A DNA stretch of 64,000 bases from Prevotella melaninogenica (lineage in GTDB: Bacteria; Bacteroidota; Bacteroidia; Bacteroidales; Bacteroidaceae): contig NZ_AP018049.1 in the NCBI RefSeq assembly GCF_003609775.1, positions 1,364,001-1,428,000 of the forward strand. Direction: 5' to 3'. A program made the position numbers and the translations under genes. The notes beneath the pieces were generated by a model, which was not told the DNA's origin, searched no databases, and saw only the letters and a program-made list of their open reading frames with translations. This document shows, in pieces, positions 26,035 to 34,261 of the stretch (position 1 is the first letter of the stretch; every line of letters starts with the position of its first letter).

Positions 26035-27048
26035 ATGAAAGTAGCAATTGTTGGTGCCAGTGGTGCCGTAGGTCAAGAGTTCCTGCGCATCTTAGCTGAG
26101 AGAAACTTCCCAATGGACGAGCTTGTTCTCTTTGGTTCAGAACGTTCTGCAGGTAAGAAATACACATTCAAGGGTAAGGAATACGAGGTAAAACTGCTCC
26201 AGCACAATGATGATTTCAAGGATGTAGACATCGCCTTCACAAGTGCTGGCGGTGGTACTTCTGCTGAGTTTGCTGAGACCATCACCAAGTATGGTGCTGT
26301 CATGATTGACAACTCAAGCCAGTTCCGTCAGGATGATGACGTGCCATTGGTTGTTCCAGAGATTAACGCAGAAGATGCTTTGAACCGTCCACGTGGCATC
26401 ATTGCTAACCCTAACTGTACTACCATTATGATGGTTGTTGTATTGAATCCAATCGATAAGCTCAGCCATATCAAGAAAGTACACGTAAGCAGCTATCAGA
26501 GTGCATCTGGTGCAGGTGCTGCCGCTATGGCAGAGTTGCAGCAGCAGTACAAGGAACTTGTTGAGACAGGCGAAGTGAAGACTGTTGAGAAGTTCCCACA
26601 TCAGTTGGCATACAATGTCATTCCACAAATTGATAAGATGACAGAGAACGACTATACAAAGGAAGAGGTGAAGATGTTTAACGAGACTCGTAAGATTATG
26701 CACTCTGATGTTCGCACTTCTGCTACCTGCGTTCGCGTGTCTTCTCTCCGTAGCCATTCTGAGGCTGTATGGTTCGAGACCGAGCGTCCACTCTCTGTTG
26801 AGGAGATTCGTGAGGCTTTGAAGGCAGCTCCTGGTGTTACTGTTGTTGATGATCCACAGAACTATATCTACCCTATGCCACTCGAGAGTGCTGGTCACGA
26901 TGATATCTATGTGGGTCGTATCCGTAAGGACCTTGCTGATGACAATGGCAATACACTCTGGCTCACTGGCGACCAGATTCGTAAGGGTGCTGCTTTGAAT
27001 GCTGTACAGATTGCGGAGTACTTGATTAAGGTGGGTAATGTGAAATAG
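26035..27048 (+). CDS. asd: Aspartate-semialdehyde dehydrogenase
   Basis: A 337-residue enzyme that reduces aspartyl phosphate to aspartate semialdehyde with NADPH, feeding lysine/diaminopimelate, threonine and methionine synthesis. The N-terminus carries the Rossmann motif [14 protein letters not shown]. The catalytic Cys is Cys128 in NPNCTT, and later conserved segments include [13 protein letters not shown] and [25 protein letters not shown]. Length and motif variant match the bacterial archetype. It is monocistronic, with a promoter just upstream and a strong terminator at 27148. Confidence 0.95.
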   Translation: MKVAIVGASGAVGQEFLRILAERNFPMDELVLFGSERSAGKKYTFKGKEYEVKLLQHNDDFKDVDIAFTSAGGGTSAEFAETITKYGAVMIDNSSQFRQDDDVPLVVPEINAEDALNRPRGIIANPNCTTIMMVVVLNPIDKLSHIKKVHVSSYQSASGAGAAAMAELQQQYKELVETGEVKTVEKFPHQLAYNVIPQIDKMTENDYTKEEVKMFNETRKIMHSDVRTSATCVRVSSLRSHSEAVWFETERPLSVEEIREALKAAPGVTVVDDPQNYIYPMPLESAGHDDIYVGRIRKDLADDNGNTLWLTGDQIRKGAALNAVQIAEYLIKVGNVK

Positions 27049-27072
27049 GAAGAAAGAAAAAGAAAAGAAAAG

Positions 27073-27112
27073 CTGGCCTCTCCCCCAACCCTTCCCCCGT
27101 AGGAAGGGGAGT
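27073..27112. repeat. CTCCCC-family palindrome behind asd
   Basis: CTCTCCCCCAACCCTTCCCC is followed by GTAGGAAGGGGAG: CTTCCCC pairs with GGAAGGGG. It lies about 30 bases after the asd stop and before its terminator. Confidence 0.55.
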
Positions 27113-27147
27113 GATTACCGAAAAAGGATAAAGGTTTGCAGAACATT

Positions 27148-27193
27148 AAAAGAGCGTATCGAGAAGACTGAAAACTTCTTGATACGCTCTTTT
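27148..27193 (+). terminator. Intrinsic terminator of asd
   Basis: AAAAGAGCGTATC-G-AGAAG (27148-27166) pairs with CTTCT-T-GATACGCTCTTTT (27175-27193) around an 8-base loop, with more T after it. Confidence 0.85.
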
Positions 27194-27347
27194 CTTTTGC
27201 ATTAATAAAGCCAATTGATGATAGGCTACATCAAAAGACATAAGCTTCACCATAGTAAACATAGTCTCTTGACCTACTAAAAACGCTATTTTGCTATCGT
27301 ATAACTATCGTTTCTACGTATGAGAAACGTGCTTGGTGGATTTTTCT

Positions 27348-27425
27348 TCACGTAAATAATTATTTCTTTTCACGTAAATAAATATTTTTCTTCATGAAAA
27401 TAAATATTTATTATCGTGAAAAGAA
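27348..27425. repeat. 22-bp TCATGAAAATAAATATTT-type tandem repeat, locus 1
   Basis: Unit starts at 27348 (TCACGTAAAT), 27370 (TCACGTAAAT), 27392 (TCATGAAAAT) and 27414 (TCGTGAAAAG), exactly 22 bp apart. Each unit combines a TCATGA dyad with an AAATATTT dyad. It lies between asd and the FMN-binding gene; the rest of that gap holds nothing else clear. Confidence 0.8.
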
Positions 27426-27533
27426 TTAACCAAAGTCGCTATATCATAGTCTAATAAACTATATATCAACAGAATAAACACGTGAGAAAAACACCACAAA
27501 AAGCACGTTTATTAAGAAGGAAAAATATGTATC

Positions 27534-27941
27534 CTACTTATTCTTCTTATAATAAGCTACAGCAGCAGCTACATTCTCCTTCACAGCACGTGATGTATAG
27601 GTAGCTCCTGTCACACCATCAAGGCTCTCTGCCTTTGCAGCTTTTGACAGTTTCATGCCATTAAACTTTGGGAATAATCCTTGCTTCACCTTATCATAGA
27701 ACTTAGGACCTTCACGATTAGGCAAAGCCTCAACCTTGACAACCTTATTATTCTTGATATAAACCTCTACAGGTGTTGCACCCTTAAATCCCTTTACATT
27801 TTGACAGAGGCTGGTCGTATTGACAACGTATGTGCCGTCTGCCTGCTTATACATTACCTTATCCTGCTGCACTGCAGCGAAAGCAATCCCTGTTGTTAGT
27901 ACTGTTATGGCTGCTACTGATACTAATTGTTTTTTTAACAT
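27534..27941 (-). CDS. Small periplasmic FMN-binding domain protein
   Basis: The 135-residue protein has a signal peptide (LVSVAAITVLTTGIAFA, cleavage near residue 23) and a single FMN-binding domain (PF04205 type). The motif DGVTGATYTS at 108-117 fits the flavinylation pattern Dxx(S/T)GA(T/S), in which ApbE/Ftp links FMN to the last Thr, here Thr114. Such domains carry electrons in NqrC, RnfG and extracytoplasmic reductases. This copy is a bare single-domain protein with no transporter or reductase gene nearby, so its redox partner is unknown. A -7 box TACATTTG (27987-27980) lies 40 bases upstream. Confidence 0.85.
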   Translation of the reverse strand: MLKKQLVSVAAITVLTTGIAFAAVQQDKVMYKQADGTYVVNTTSLCQNVKGFKGATPVEVYIKNNKVVKVEALPNREGPKFYDKVKQGLFPKFNGMKLSKAAKAESLDGVTGATYTSRAVKENVAAAVAYYKKNK

Positions 27942-28035
27942 AACCTATTACCTTTATTTTTTACTGATAAATTCGACTGCAAATGTACGAAAAAGTAAAA
28001 GAAGCGTTCTCTCTTTTTGCATCTTTTAAGAGTTG

Positions 28036-28079
28036 CTTATTAGCCTTATTGGGCCAATAAGGCTAATAAGACTAATAGT
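28036..28079. repeat. 9-bp tandem repeat, locus 2
   Basis: Units ATTAGCCTT, ATTGGGCCA, ATAAGGCTA, ATAAGACTA (28039-28074) run head to tail. The array also forms a perfect 17-bp inverted repeat (28036-28052 with 28054-28070), so it could act as a hairpin. It lies between two divergent genes. Confidence 0.75.
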
Positions 28080-28130
28080 GCCTTCCTCACTATTTTCCTT
28101 AGTTTCTTCTCTCTTTAATTATTTTATTTG

Positions 28131-28138
28131 TACATTTG
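28131..28138 (+). promoter_or_regulatory. -7 element of the lipoate gene; argues for the ATG start
   Basis: TACATTTG matches TAnnTTTG and covers bases that would be coding if translation began at the TTG at 28128. Transcription from here supports the ATG at 28164 as the start. No clear TTTG lies 19-21 bases upstream. Confidence 0.5.
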
Positions 28139-28163
28139 TTCCCATAAACAATCAATATCAACG

Positions 28164-29987
28164 ATGAAATATATACTACTACCTAAACCAGATACTATTC
28201 ATCAACTACCCTTCTACTTTGCGGTAGAAGAATACGTAGCACGTCATTATACCGATGACGACTACTTTATGGGCTGGCGTGTGAACCCCACGGTGATGTT
28301 AGGACGCAATCAGTTGATTGACAATGAGGTCAATACAGATTACTGCAAAGAACAAAAGATTGATATTTTTAGACGAAAAAGTGGTGGCGGATGTATCTAT
28401 GCCGACAAAGGCTGCATACAGTTCTCCTATATCTCTCGTGCCACCAATGCCAATGAGGCCTTTGCACAATATATGCAACGGATGGCAGACTTACTAAAAG
28501 GTCTGAAGATTGAAGCACAGTTATCAGGACGCAACGACATCCTCATCGACAACACAAAGGTATCGGGTTGTGCTTTTTATCAACTATCTAACCGTAGCAT
28601 TCTGCACAACTCCCTACTCTTTGACACCCAACTTGACCACCTTTCTAATGCGCTCACACCTGCAAAAGAGAAACTACAAAGCAAGGGAGTGGAGTCTGTT
28701 AGACAGCGAGTGACGAACGTTGCAACCTATACACAGTTAGATATCTTATCGTTTATGGACTATGTACGACTGGAGATGTGTGGTGCAGAGGTTTTAGAAC
28801 TGACAGAAGACGATATGAAAGGAGTGGCTGAGATAGAAAAGGAACTTGCTTCTGACGACTTTGTCTATGGTAAAAACCCCAAATATTCTCTCGTTCGTAA
28901 ACATCGTTTTGAAGGTGTCGGAACCCTTGAAGCCCATATTGAATTAAAGAATAACATCATTGGAAGTATCAATATGGTGGGTGATTACTTCCTTCTTGGC
29001 GATATCGACCACGATTTCCTCAGCCTACTAAAGGGCTGTGCGTTCACAAGAGAGGCTGTTGAAGAAAGATTGCAAGATATAGACCTATCCACAATTATTC
29101 GTGGTCTAAAGCTACGACAGTTTCTCCACCTACTCTTCGGTCGTGAGCCACACGTGATGAAACCAGACTGGTTAAAGATTGACCTTACATCGAAGAAGTC
29201 GACTGGTGAAACAGCAGGCATCCTTGCTAAGCACCATCTAAACACTATCTGTACCAGCGGACTCTGTCCCAATCGCTCGGAATGTTGGATGGCACGTACG
29301 GCAACTTTGATGATTGGCGGTGACATCTGTACTCGAAAGTGCCGTTTCTGCAACACATTAAGTGGCAGACCCAGACTGCTCAACCCTGACGAGCCACGCC
29401 ACGTGGCTGAGTCAGTGAAAGCTCTCAAGCTACGTTATGCCGTTATCACCTCTGTTGACCGTGATGACCTACCTGACTATGGTGCAGCTCATTGGATAAA
29501 GACCATCGAAGAGATACGCCGATTAAACCCTGACACAAAGATTGAACTGCTCATTCCAGACTTTATGGGGAAGGCTGAACTCATACGTCAAGTCATGGCA
29601 ACTCGCCCCCACGTGGCAGGACATAACATGGAGACAGTGCGTCGCCTCACACCATCAGTACGTTCCGTGGCCCGCTACGAACGTAGTTTAGACGTACTGC
29701 GAGAGATTGCTAACTGTGGTATCACAGCCAAGACTGGCTTCATGCTCGGCTTAGGTGAGACCCATGAAGAAATTTTAGAGACAATGGATGATATCCTTAC
29801 GACAGGTTGCCAACGCCTCACACTCGGTCAATATCTCCAACCTACTGCCGAACACCTGCCCGTTAAAGCCCATATCACACCCGAAAAGTTTGCTGAATAT
29901 AAGCGGATAGCATTAGAGAAAGGTTTTAAGCATGTAGTCAGTGGACCGCTTGTCCGTTCGTCTTATCATGCTGCAGAAGGAGTTTAA
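28164..29987 (+). CDS. lipA: Fusion of lipoate-protein ligase-like domain with lipoyl synthase
   Basis: The frame gives 607 residues from the ATG at 28164. Residues 1 to about 325 resemble lipoate-protein ligase A, with RRKSGGGCIYADKGCIQFSYI near residue 70 and a lysine-containing DNTKVSGCAFYQ. Residues about 335-607 are a complete lipoyl synthase: auxiliary cluster Cys363, Cys368 and Cys374, then the radical-SAM CxxxCxxC at Cys389, Cys393 and Cys396, followed by ITSVDRDDLPDYGA and GLGETHEEILETMDD. The ligase would attach lipoate (or octanoate) to apo-proteins, and the synthase inserts sulfur at C6 and C8. One chain could therefore cover salvage plus synthesis. There is no frame break between the halves. 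Confidence 0.9.
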   Translation: MKYILLPKPDTIHQLPFYFAVEEYVARHYTDDDYFMGWRVNPTVMLGRNQLIDNEVNTDYCKEQKIDIFRRKSGGGCIYADKGCIQFSYISRATNANEAFAQYMQRMADLLKGLKIEAQLSGRNDILIDNTKVSGCAFYQLSNRSILHNSLLFDTQLDHLSNALTPAKEKLQSKGVESVRQRVTNVATYTQLDILSFMDYVRLEMCGAEVLELTEDDMKGVAEIEKELASDDFVYGKNPKYSLVRKHRFEGVGTLEAHIELKNNIIGSINMVGDYFLLGDIDHDFLSLLKGCAFTREAVEERLQDIDLSTIIRGLKLRQFLHLLFGREPHVMKPDWLKIDLTSKKSTGETAGILAKHHLNTICTSGLCPNRSECWMARTATLMIGGDICTRKCRFCNTLSGRPRLLNPDEPRHVAESVKALKLRYAVITSVDRDDLPDYGAAHWIKTIEEIRRLNPDTKIELLIPDFMGKAELIRQVMATRPHVAGHNMETVRRLTPSVRSVARYERSLDVLREIANCGITAKTGFMLGLGETHEEILETMDDILTTGCQRLTLGQYLQPTAEHLPVKAHITPEKFAEYKRIALEKGFKHVVSGPLVRSSYHAAEGV

Positions 29988-30039
29988 GCCATAGCTTACA
30001 CAATGAAGGGAACAAAGGATCAATGACAAATGAAGTGGT

Positions 30040-30071
30040 ATTGGGCTTGTTAGGCCAATTAGCCAAATACC
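30040..30071. repeat. 9-bp tandem repeat, locus 3
   Basis: ATTGGGCTT, GTTAGGCCA and ATTAGCCAA (30040-30066) are contiguous 9-base units, followed by ATACC. It lies just before the shared terminator hairpin. Confidence 0.65.
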
Positions 30072-30100
30072 TCCAATCACTCCTATCATCATAACAAAAA

Positions 30101-30128
30101 GTAGGGATACACGCTCGTGTATCCCTAC
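30101..30128. terminator. GTAGGGATACAC hairpin between convergent genes
   Basis: GTAGGGATACAC (30101-30112) and GTGTATCCCTAC (30117-30128) form a 12-bp stem with loop GCTC. The same stem sequence recurs at 46352-46380. It sits between the converging lipA and ompA-type genes, with A-run and T-run sequence on the two sides, so it can serve both. Confidence 0.75.
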
Positions 30129-30161
30129 TTGCTTTAAAAAAAATATCTTGGTATACTTATC

Positions 30162-31325
30162 TTATTCCGTAATCTGAACCGTTGCACGGCGGTTGAACGA
30201 GATAGGAGATAAGGTCTCTACTCCACCCTTACCAACAGTCGTAATCTTATTGCTCTCAACACCCATCTTAACAAGTTCACCAGCAACAACAGTAGCACGA
30301 CGCTCTGACAACTTTTGGTTGTAAGCAGCAGAACCTGTTGCGCTATCTGCATAACCTGTCACAAGGAGGTTGTTATTATTGTCCTTAGCATACTTCGCCA
30401 AAGCCTGTACGTTTACGAGGTCTTTCTGAGAAGCAATCGTAGACTGGTTGATCTCGAAGAAGACTGAAACTGGGGTTGTTACCAACTGCTTCACAGACTC
30501 CGACACGGTCTCAACAGGCTTCTGATTTGCCAATTCATTACGAAGACGTGCATTCTCTTCCTCTGCATCCTGAAGGCGTGCATTCAGTGCATCGAGTGCT
30601 GCCTGATGCTGTGTATTGATAGCTTCCATATCTGGGCTCTTCTTCCAAGTACCCTTACCGATATTGAAGTTCAAACCAATTTCTGCATAAAGGTTATTGT
30701 CATGTGACTCCCATCCACGACGCTCATTGTTAGCGTATGCAGCTCCATCGAGGTCGCCCTCATAGCGATTCCATCCTGCTTCAAGGTAAACACGCATTCC
30801 CTTGCTCACCTTCCAAGAAGACTGAACACCTGCACTCAAACCCATAGCATAACGATTAGCTGACATAGAACGGCCAACACCAGCACCAGCGAATGGCACG
30901 AAGTTCCATACACGGTTCTCATTATATCCGCAAAGGAGGTTACTCAAGTTGAACATTACCTGCTCCTGCGCAATCCAATACTTGTTGCTGTTATCAAGCT
31001 GAGAAGCAGGGTTGCTGTCAGCACCAACACGCTTGCCCCAAATACCTTGTATCTTTGTACGAAGACCGATACCGGGTGTGAACCACTTACCAATAGCGAA
31101 AGCTGCGCCCGGCTTTGAACGGAAGTCCTTCAACGGACTAATAGCAGCATCACGCCCATGCTCTTGGTTAGAATACCATGCGTTCCAGTCTGCACCAAGC
31201 TGTACAAACCAGTTGCTCCAGAACGAGTTTGTAGCTACACTATACTTCTCAGTGAGAACTTCATCTTGGGCAGAACCGGTCATAGACACACCAGCCAACG
31301 CCAAAACTATCAATAACTTTTTCAT
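30162..31325 (-). CDS. OmpA family outer-membrane protein
   Basis: A 387-residue protein with a signal peptide (LLIVLALAGVSMTGSA, cleavage near residue 19). The N-terminal part is an eight-stranded-type barrel rich in Trp and Tyr (SNWFVQLGADWNAWYSNQ ... LYAEIGLNFNIG). A short coiled-coil linker follows (AALDALNARLQDAEEENARLRNELAN, about 225-255), then a C-terminal OmpA/MotB-type peptidoglycan-binding domain (VSVFFEINQSTIASQKDLVNV, LLVTGYADSATGSAAYNQKLSERRA). It anchors the outer membrane to the cell wall. A -7 box TATCTTTG lies at 31412-31405. The 3' hairpin is shared with lipA. Confidence 0.9.
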   Translation of the reverse strand: MKKLLIVLALAGVSMTGSAQDEVLTEKYSVATNSFWSNWFVQLGADWNAWYSNQEHGRDAAISPLKDFRSKPGAAFAIGKWFTPGIGLRTKIQGIWGKRVGADSNPASQLDNSNKYWIAQEQVMFNLSNLLCGYNENRVWNFVPFAGAGVGRSMSANRYAMGLSAGVQSSWKVSKGMRVYLEAGWNRYEGDLDGAAYANNERRGWESHDNNLYAEIGLNFNIGKGTWKKSPDMEAINTQHQAALDALNARLQDAEEENARLRNELANQKPVETVSESVKQLVTTPVSVFFEINQSTIASQKDLVNVQALAKYAKDNNNNLLVTGYADSATGSAAYNQKLSERRATVVAGELVKMGVESNKITTVGKGGVETLSPISFNRRATVQITE

Positions 31326-31479
31326 AATCTTATTATTTAACGATCTTAACCTATTCTTCTCCTTGACTGCTGACTGTGTTTACCAGCAATACTAAGTTTG
31401 TTCACAAAGATAATAATTAAAATCTATTAGGGTCTGTTTTTTCTAAAAAATACTATTTATTTAACGTTGAATTATTAAA

Positions 31480-31581
31480 CCAAGATTGCTCATTAGAGCC
31501 TAAACAGATTTTGTTTTATGATCGAGCAGATTGTTAGTCTTTGTAACGCAGTCGTAGCGGGCTACGTTAAGTTACAAAGAC
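31480..31581 (-). repeat. GTCTTTGTAAC hairpin repeat, copy 2
   Basis: GTCTTTGTAAC (31537-31547) and GTTACAAAGAC (31571-31581) are a perfect 11-bp inverted repeat, with an inner CGTAGC/GCTACG hairpin (31553-31566). On the - strand it continues through GTTTAGGCTCTAATGA, as does copy 1 at 20154-20266. It begins the repeat-dense gap 31326-32445. Confidence 0.7.
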
Positions 31582-31702
31582 GGACAATATGCCGATAAGA
31601 AAATAAAAGATGGTAGGAAACAATACCAGAGTAATAAGAATGATACATATTGTGGTCTAATGACCGATTTGGGTTTAATATACTAAAGATTTTTATTTTT
31701 AA

Positions 31703-31790
31703 TTTGCTGTCATTTTTAACAATTCGCATAACTAACTGTAAATCTATCATTTAAATAGTATCTAATAATGACAGCAGTGACAGGAAATTT
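31703..31790. repeat. TTTGCTGTCATT palindromic element, copy C
   Basis: TGCTGTCATT and AATGACAGCA (right arm 31767-31776) are inverted. In this copy the accessory GTGACAGG motif lies outside the right arm and is followed by AAATTT, unlike copies A and B. A GGTCTAATGACCGATTTGGG motif precedes it at about 31652, as in copy B. Confidence 0.65.
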
Positions 31791-31954
31791 ACTTTTGATA
31801 GAAAAATTACTCCTATAACTCCTTATCTTAATTCACAATGATTAAACCCAAATCATACAGGCTTAAGAGATGATACGTATTATGGTCTAATAATTAGTTC
31901 TTCAGAAATTTGGAGTGATAAGGGTGCCGGCTAAGTTTAGGACTTTAATGAAAT

Positions 31955-32190
31955 GTCACACAGAGAAATGGAGAATACGGAGGATTATTAAAAATACAAC
32001 GCTGATAGGCACGGAGGCACTGTTGCACATGGAGCAACGGATTTTGTTTACCAGTTATATTAGACACTTTCTTTTCAAAGTATTTATCTCAAAAATTATC
32101 AGGAAGCTGTACGCTACACCTCTTTCGTTCTTTGTATCGTCGACACCTCCGTGACATCATGTTTATCTCCGTCCTCGTTGAACCTCCGTG
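31955..32190. repeat. Degenerate CGGAGG-containing inverted motifs
   Basis: ACAGAGAAATGGAGAATACG and GGCACGGAGGCAC on the left face CACCTCCGTGACATC and CCTCCGTGTGCC on the right in opposite orientation. This looks like decayed copies of a purine-rich CGGAG repeat. No coding frame of useful length was seen here. Confidence 0.35.
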
Positions 32191-32260
32191 TGCCTTACAA
32201 TTAAGAGCGTTAGTATTTCACTCCATATTTTGGAAGAACCTAATAAAGGGTATTGAACGC

Positions 32261-32326
32261 TTAGCACATGATGTGCGTATGCCCCGCACATCTTGTGTTG
32301 ACGCTCCGCACATATTGTGCGGATGG
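32261..32326. repeat. 22-bp tandem palindromic repeat, locus 3
   Basis: Unit starts TTAGCAC (32261), CCCGCAC (32283) and TCCGCAC (32305) are exactly 22 bp apart; the last unit is a full palindrome (TCCGCACATATTGTGCGGA). The 32327-32445 remainder shows nothing clear. Confidence 0.8.
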
Positions 32327-32445
32327 TGTATCACCTTAATGAACGAAGTCCATTCACATACATATAAAGCCTACAAAGGTCTTACAATCAATCGATTCCT
32401 TGAGCCACTCGTACTAATATCCCTGTAAGTCATTTTAGAATATTA

Positions 32446-33060
32446 TCATTCTCCATTCTTAAACCGTTTCTTAAACTCACTTTTGGGCATCTTATATTTC
32501 AAATAACGTATGACATTCTCACGATAGAAGCTATCCATATACGCCTTATCATAGTCCTTTTCATAATCTCGGATAGACTCATCTACGCCAATATCCTTCA
32601 ACACTGGCACTGGGTTTTCCTTTGTTCCATACGCTGGATTATTCATATCATCCCTGTTGACTGTCAAGATAACCTTCATACCATAAGGCCAACGCATCTG
32701 GTTTATATCAACAAAGTACATTATACTAAAATACTTTTTGTATTCCGTAGAATAAAAAGGATTATACCATGCCTCAGGATTAGAGAAATCATTACCATTC
32801 ATCTTTACTCGAAAGACTTCTAATGTTTTATGATCTTTATCTACATTCTTAATATAATTCTTAGAGTTTTTAGGAGGCGTTGTCACTTGTACATTATATG
32901 AACGCTTAATATAAGCTACATAATATTTCTCAGCTTCATTATTGTACTTATGGGCATAATACAAATTATTAATAAGAAAAACAATGATAGGTATTACAAT
33001 GCAAGAACCTACTATCTGTCCTAAAAAAGCCATTGGTATGTTTTTTATGATATTCTTCAT
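32446..33060 (-). CDS. Unrecognised membrane-anchored protein, third gene of the cassette
   Basis: I do not recognise this 204-residue protein. It has one strong N-terminal transmembrane helix (about residues 12-32, FLGQIVGSCIVIPIIVFLINNL) and a soluble, charged remainder rich in Tyr, Lys and Asp (YYFVDINQMRWPYGMKVILTVNRDD near the middle; KYKMPKSEFKKRFKNGE at the end). Its start overlaps the stop of the preceding gene by 4 bases, so it is translationally coupled. A short membrane protein directly after a candidate secreted effector would fit an immunity role, but nothing in the sequence proves that. Confidence 0.65.
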   Translation of the reverse strand: MKNIIKNIPMAFLGQIVGSCIVIPIIVFLINNLYYAHKYNNEAEKYYVAYIKRSYNVQVTTPPKNSKNYIKNVDKDHKTLEVFRVKMNGNDFSNPEAWYNPFYSTEYKKYFSIMYFVDINQMRWPYGMKVILTVNRDDMNNPAYGTKENPVPVLKDIGVDESIRDYEKDYDKAYMDSFYRENVIRYLKYKMPKSEFKKRFKNGE

Positions 33061-34259
33061 AATAATTGTGCTAAAATATTAGATGTATTTATACCCTTTT
33101 CGCCACGGAGAGAATTTATTTCTTGCATCATACTTCTATATAAATCATTTTCATCTTTATTTGAACTCCATTCTATACCATTACTGATAACAGAAGATAC
33201 TATTCCAAAACCCAACTTTTGCACATTATTTATTGTAAATAATTCTCCACCTATTTCTTTACTAATATCTTTTGCTTTTTGTCCAGCAAAATATCTCCAA
33301 AAAGCACGAGTAAGCCCATTACCTTTTGTCATTTCGTCCCTAAACCAAAGACACATGGTCTTGAGAGTCTCACGATTACTATCTATCACAGGCATAACAC
33401 CTTCGAATGTCGTTTGGTAAATTGATAAACCTGTATCACGAGTATTTTCATCTGTCCACAGTTCGCCATCTGCCAATAAATCTGCTTGCTGATTAGAGAG
33501 TGTCTCATAAGCATATTTTTGTTGATTTTTGGTATTATTATCCTTATAACCATGTTTAACATAGTCATAAATAGCAAGGCTTGAACTAATAATAAGACCA
33601 CAGACATCTGAATGACCTTCTGCTTTGAAAGCATTTGCTGCTGCTCCTATAAATCCTTGAGTAAATTTAGAACAAGTATTAATAGTCAAAATACTATTAT
33701 TAGCATCACTAATCATCTTAGCTAACTCTACAGCCTTTGCATGATCCATGACCAATGAAACGACACCACCTTTATTACAAGGCAGTATCGAACGTTCCAA
33801 AAGAGCGTTATACTCTTCTATCTTAACTTTCTCATGCACCATTTCCCAATCCTTACTGAATGATTTGTCGCACTCGTTCGCTAAATTTTTAGATATAATA
33901 AATGAAGTAACTCCTCCTGCTATCAGAAAACCTGATGTATAATAAGCTATCGTTGCTGCTGCAGTTGCTGCTGTAGCAACAAGAGGCGCAGCAGCACCTG
34001 CTGTAGCTATTACCAAACCAACAGCCAATGCTCCTAGTGCAAGACCAGCAAGCAGTCCTCCAAGTCCAGAAAAGAAAGATTGCTTAATACGGCACTGCAA
34101 CTGACAGCTTAATTTCTTGTCGCAAATATTGAGTAATGCTTTACTTTCTTTACCATACAAGACTTTAGCTTCTCTCTTCGTAATGATTTGGCTGGGTAAT
34201 GTAGACAACATCTCCGTACAGATAACATCTGTGCCAGCAGGTATATATGATTGTGCCAT
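33057..34259 (-). CDS. Unrecognised protein with Gly/Ala-rich membrane-type segment; candidate effector
   Basis: A 400-residue protein with no signal peptide. Residues 1-60 form a Cys-containing head (YIPAGTDVICTEMLSTLPSQ ... LYGKESKALLNICDKKLSCQLQCRI) that loosely recalls PAAR-like/DUF4280 caps of type VI secretion cargo. Residues about 65-120 are extremely Gly/Ala/Val-rich (GLGGLLAGLALGALAVGLVI and GGVTSFIIS), giving two or three membrane-active helices as in pre-toxin regions. The remaining 280 residues are helical without a known catalytic motif. It starts 2 bases after the preceding gene and overlaps the following one. The effector idea is inference; a membrane-associated structural role is also possible. 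Confidence 0.65.
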   Translation of the reverse strand: MAQSYIPAGTDVICTEMLSTLPSQIITKREAKVLYGKESKALLNICDKKLSCQLQCRIKQSFFSGLGGLLAGLALGALAVGLVIATAGAAAPLVATAATAAATIAYYTSGFLIAGGVTSFIISKNLANECDKSFSKDWEMVHEKVKIEEYNALLERSILPCNKGGVVSLVMDHAKAVELAKMISDANNSILTINTCSKFTQGFIGAAANAFKAEGHSDVCGLIISSSLAIYDYVKHGYKDNNTKNQQKYAYETLSNQQADLLADGELWTDENTRDTGLSIYQTTFEGVMPVIDSNRETLKTMCLWFRDEMTKGNGLTRAFWRYFAGQKAKDISKEIGGELFTINNVQKLGFGIVSSVISNGIEWSSNKDENDLYRSMMQEINSLRGEKGINTSNILAQLL

Positions 34260-34261
34260 AG

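Noticed and set aside
31915..32428. Two open frames of 79 and 98 codons in the repeat island
   Set aside because: They run through the CGGAGG motifs and the 22-bp palindromes, have no protein signature and look like chance frames.
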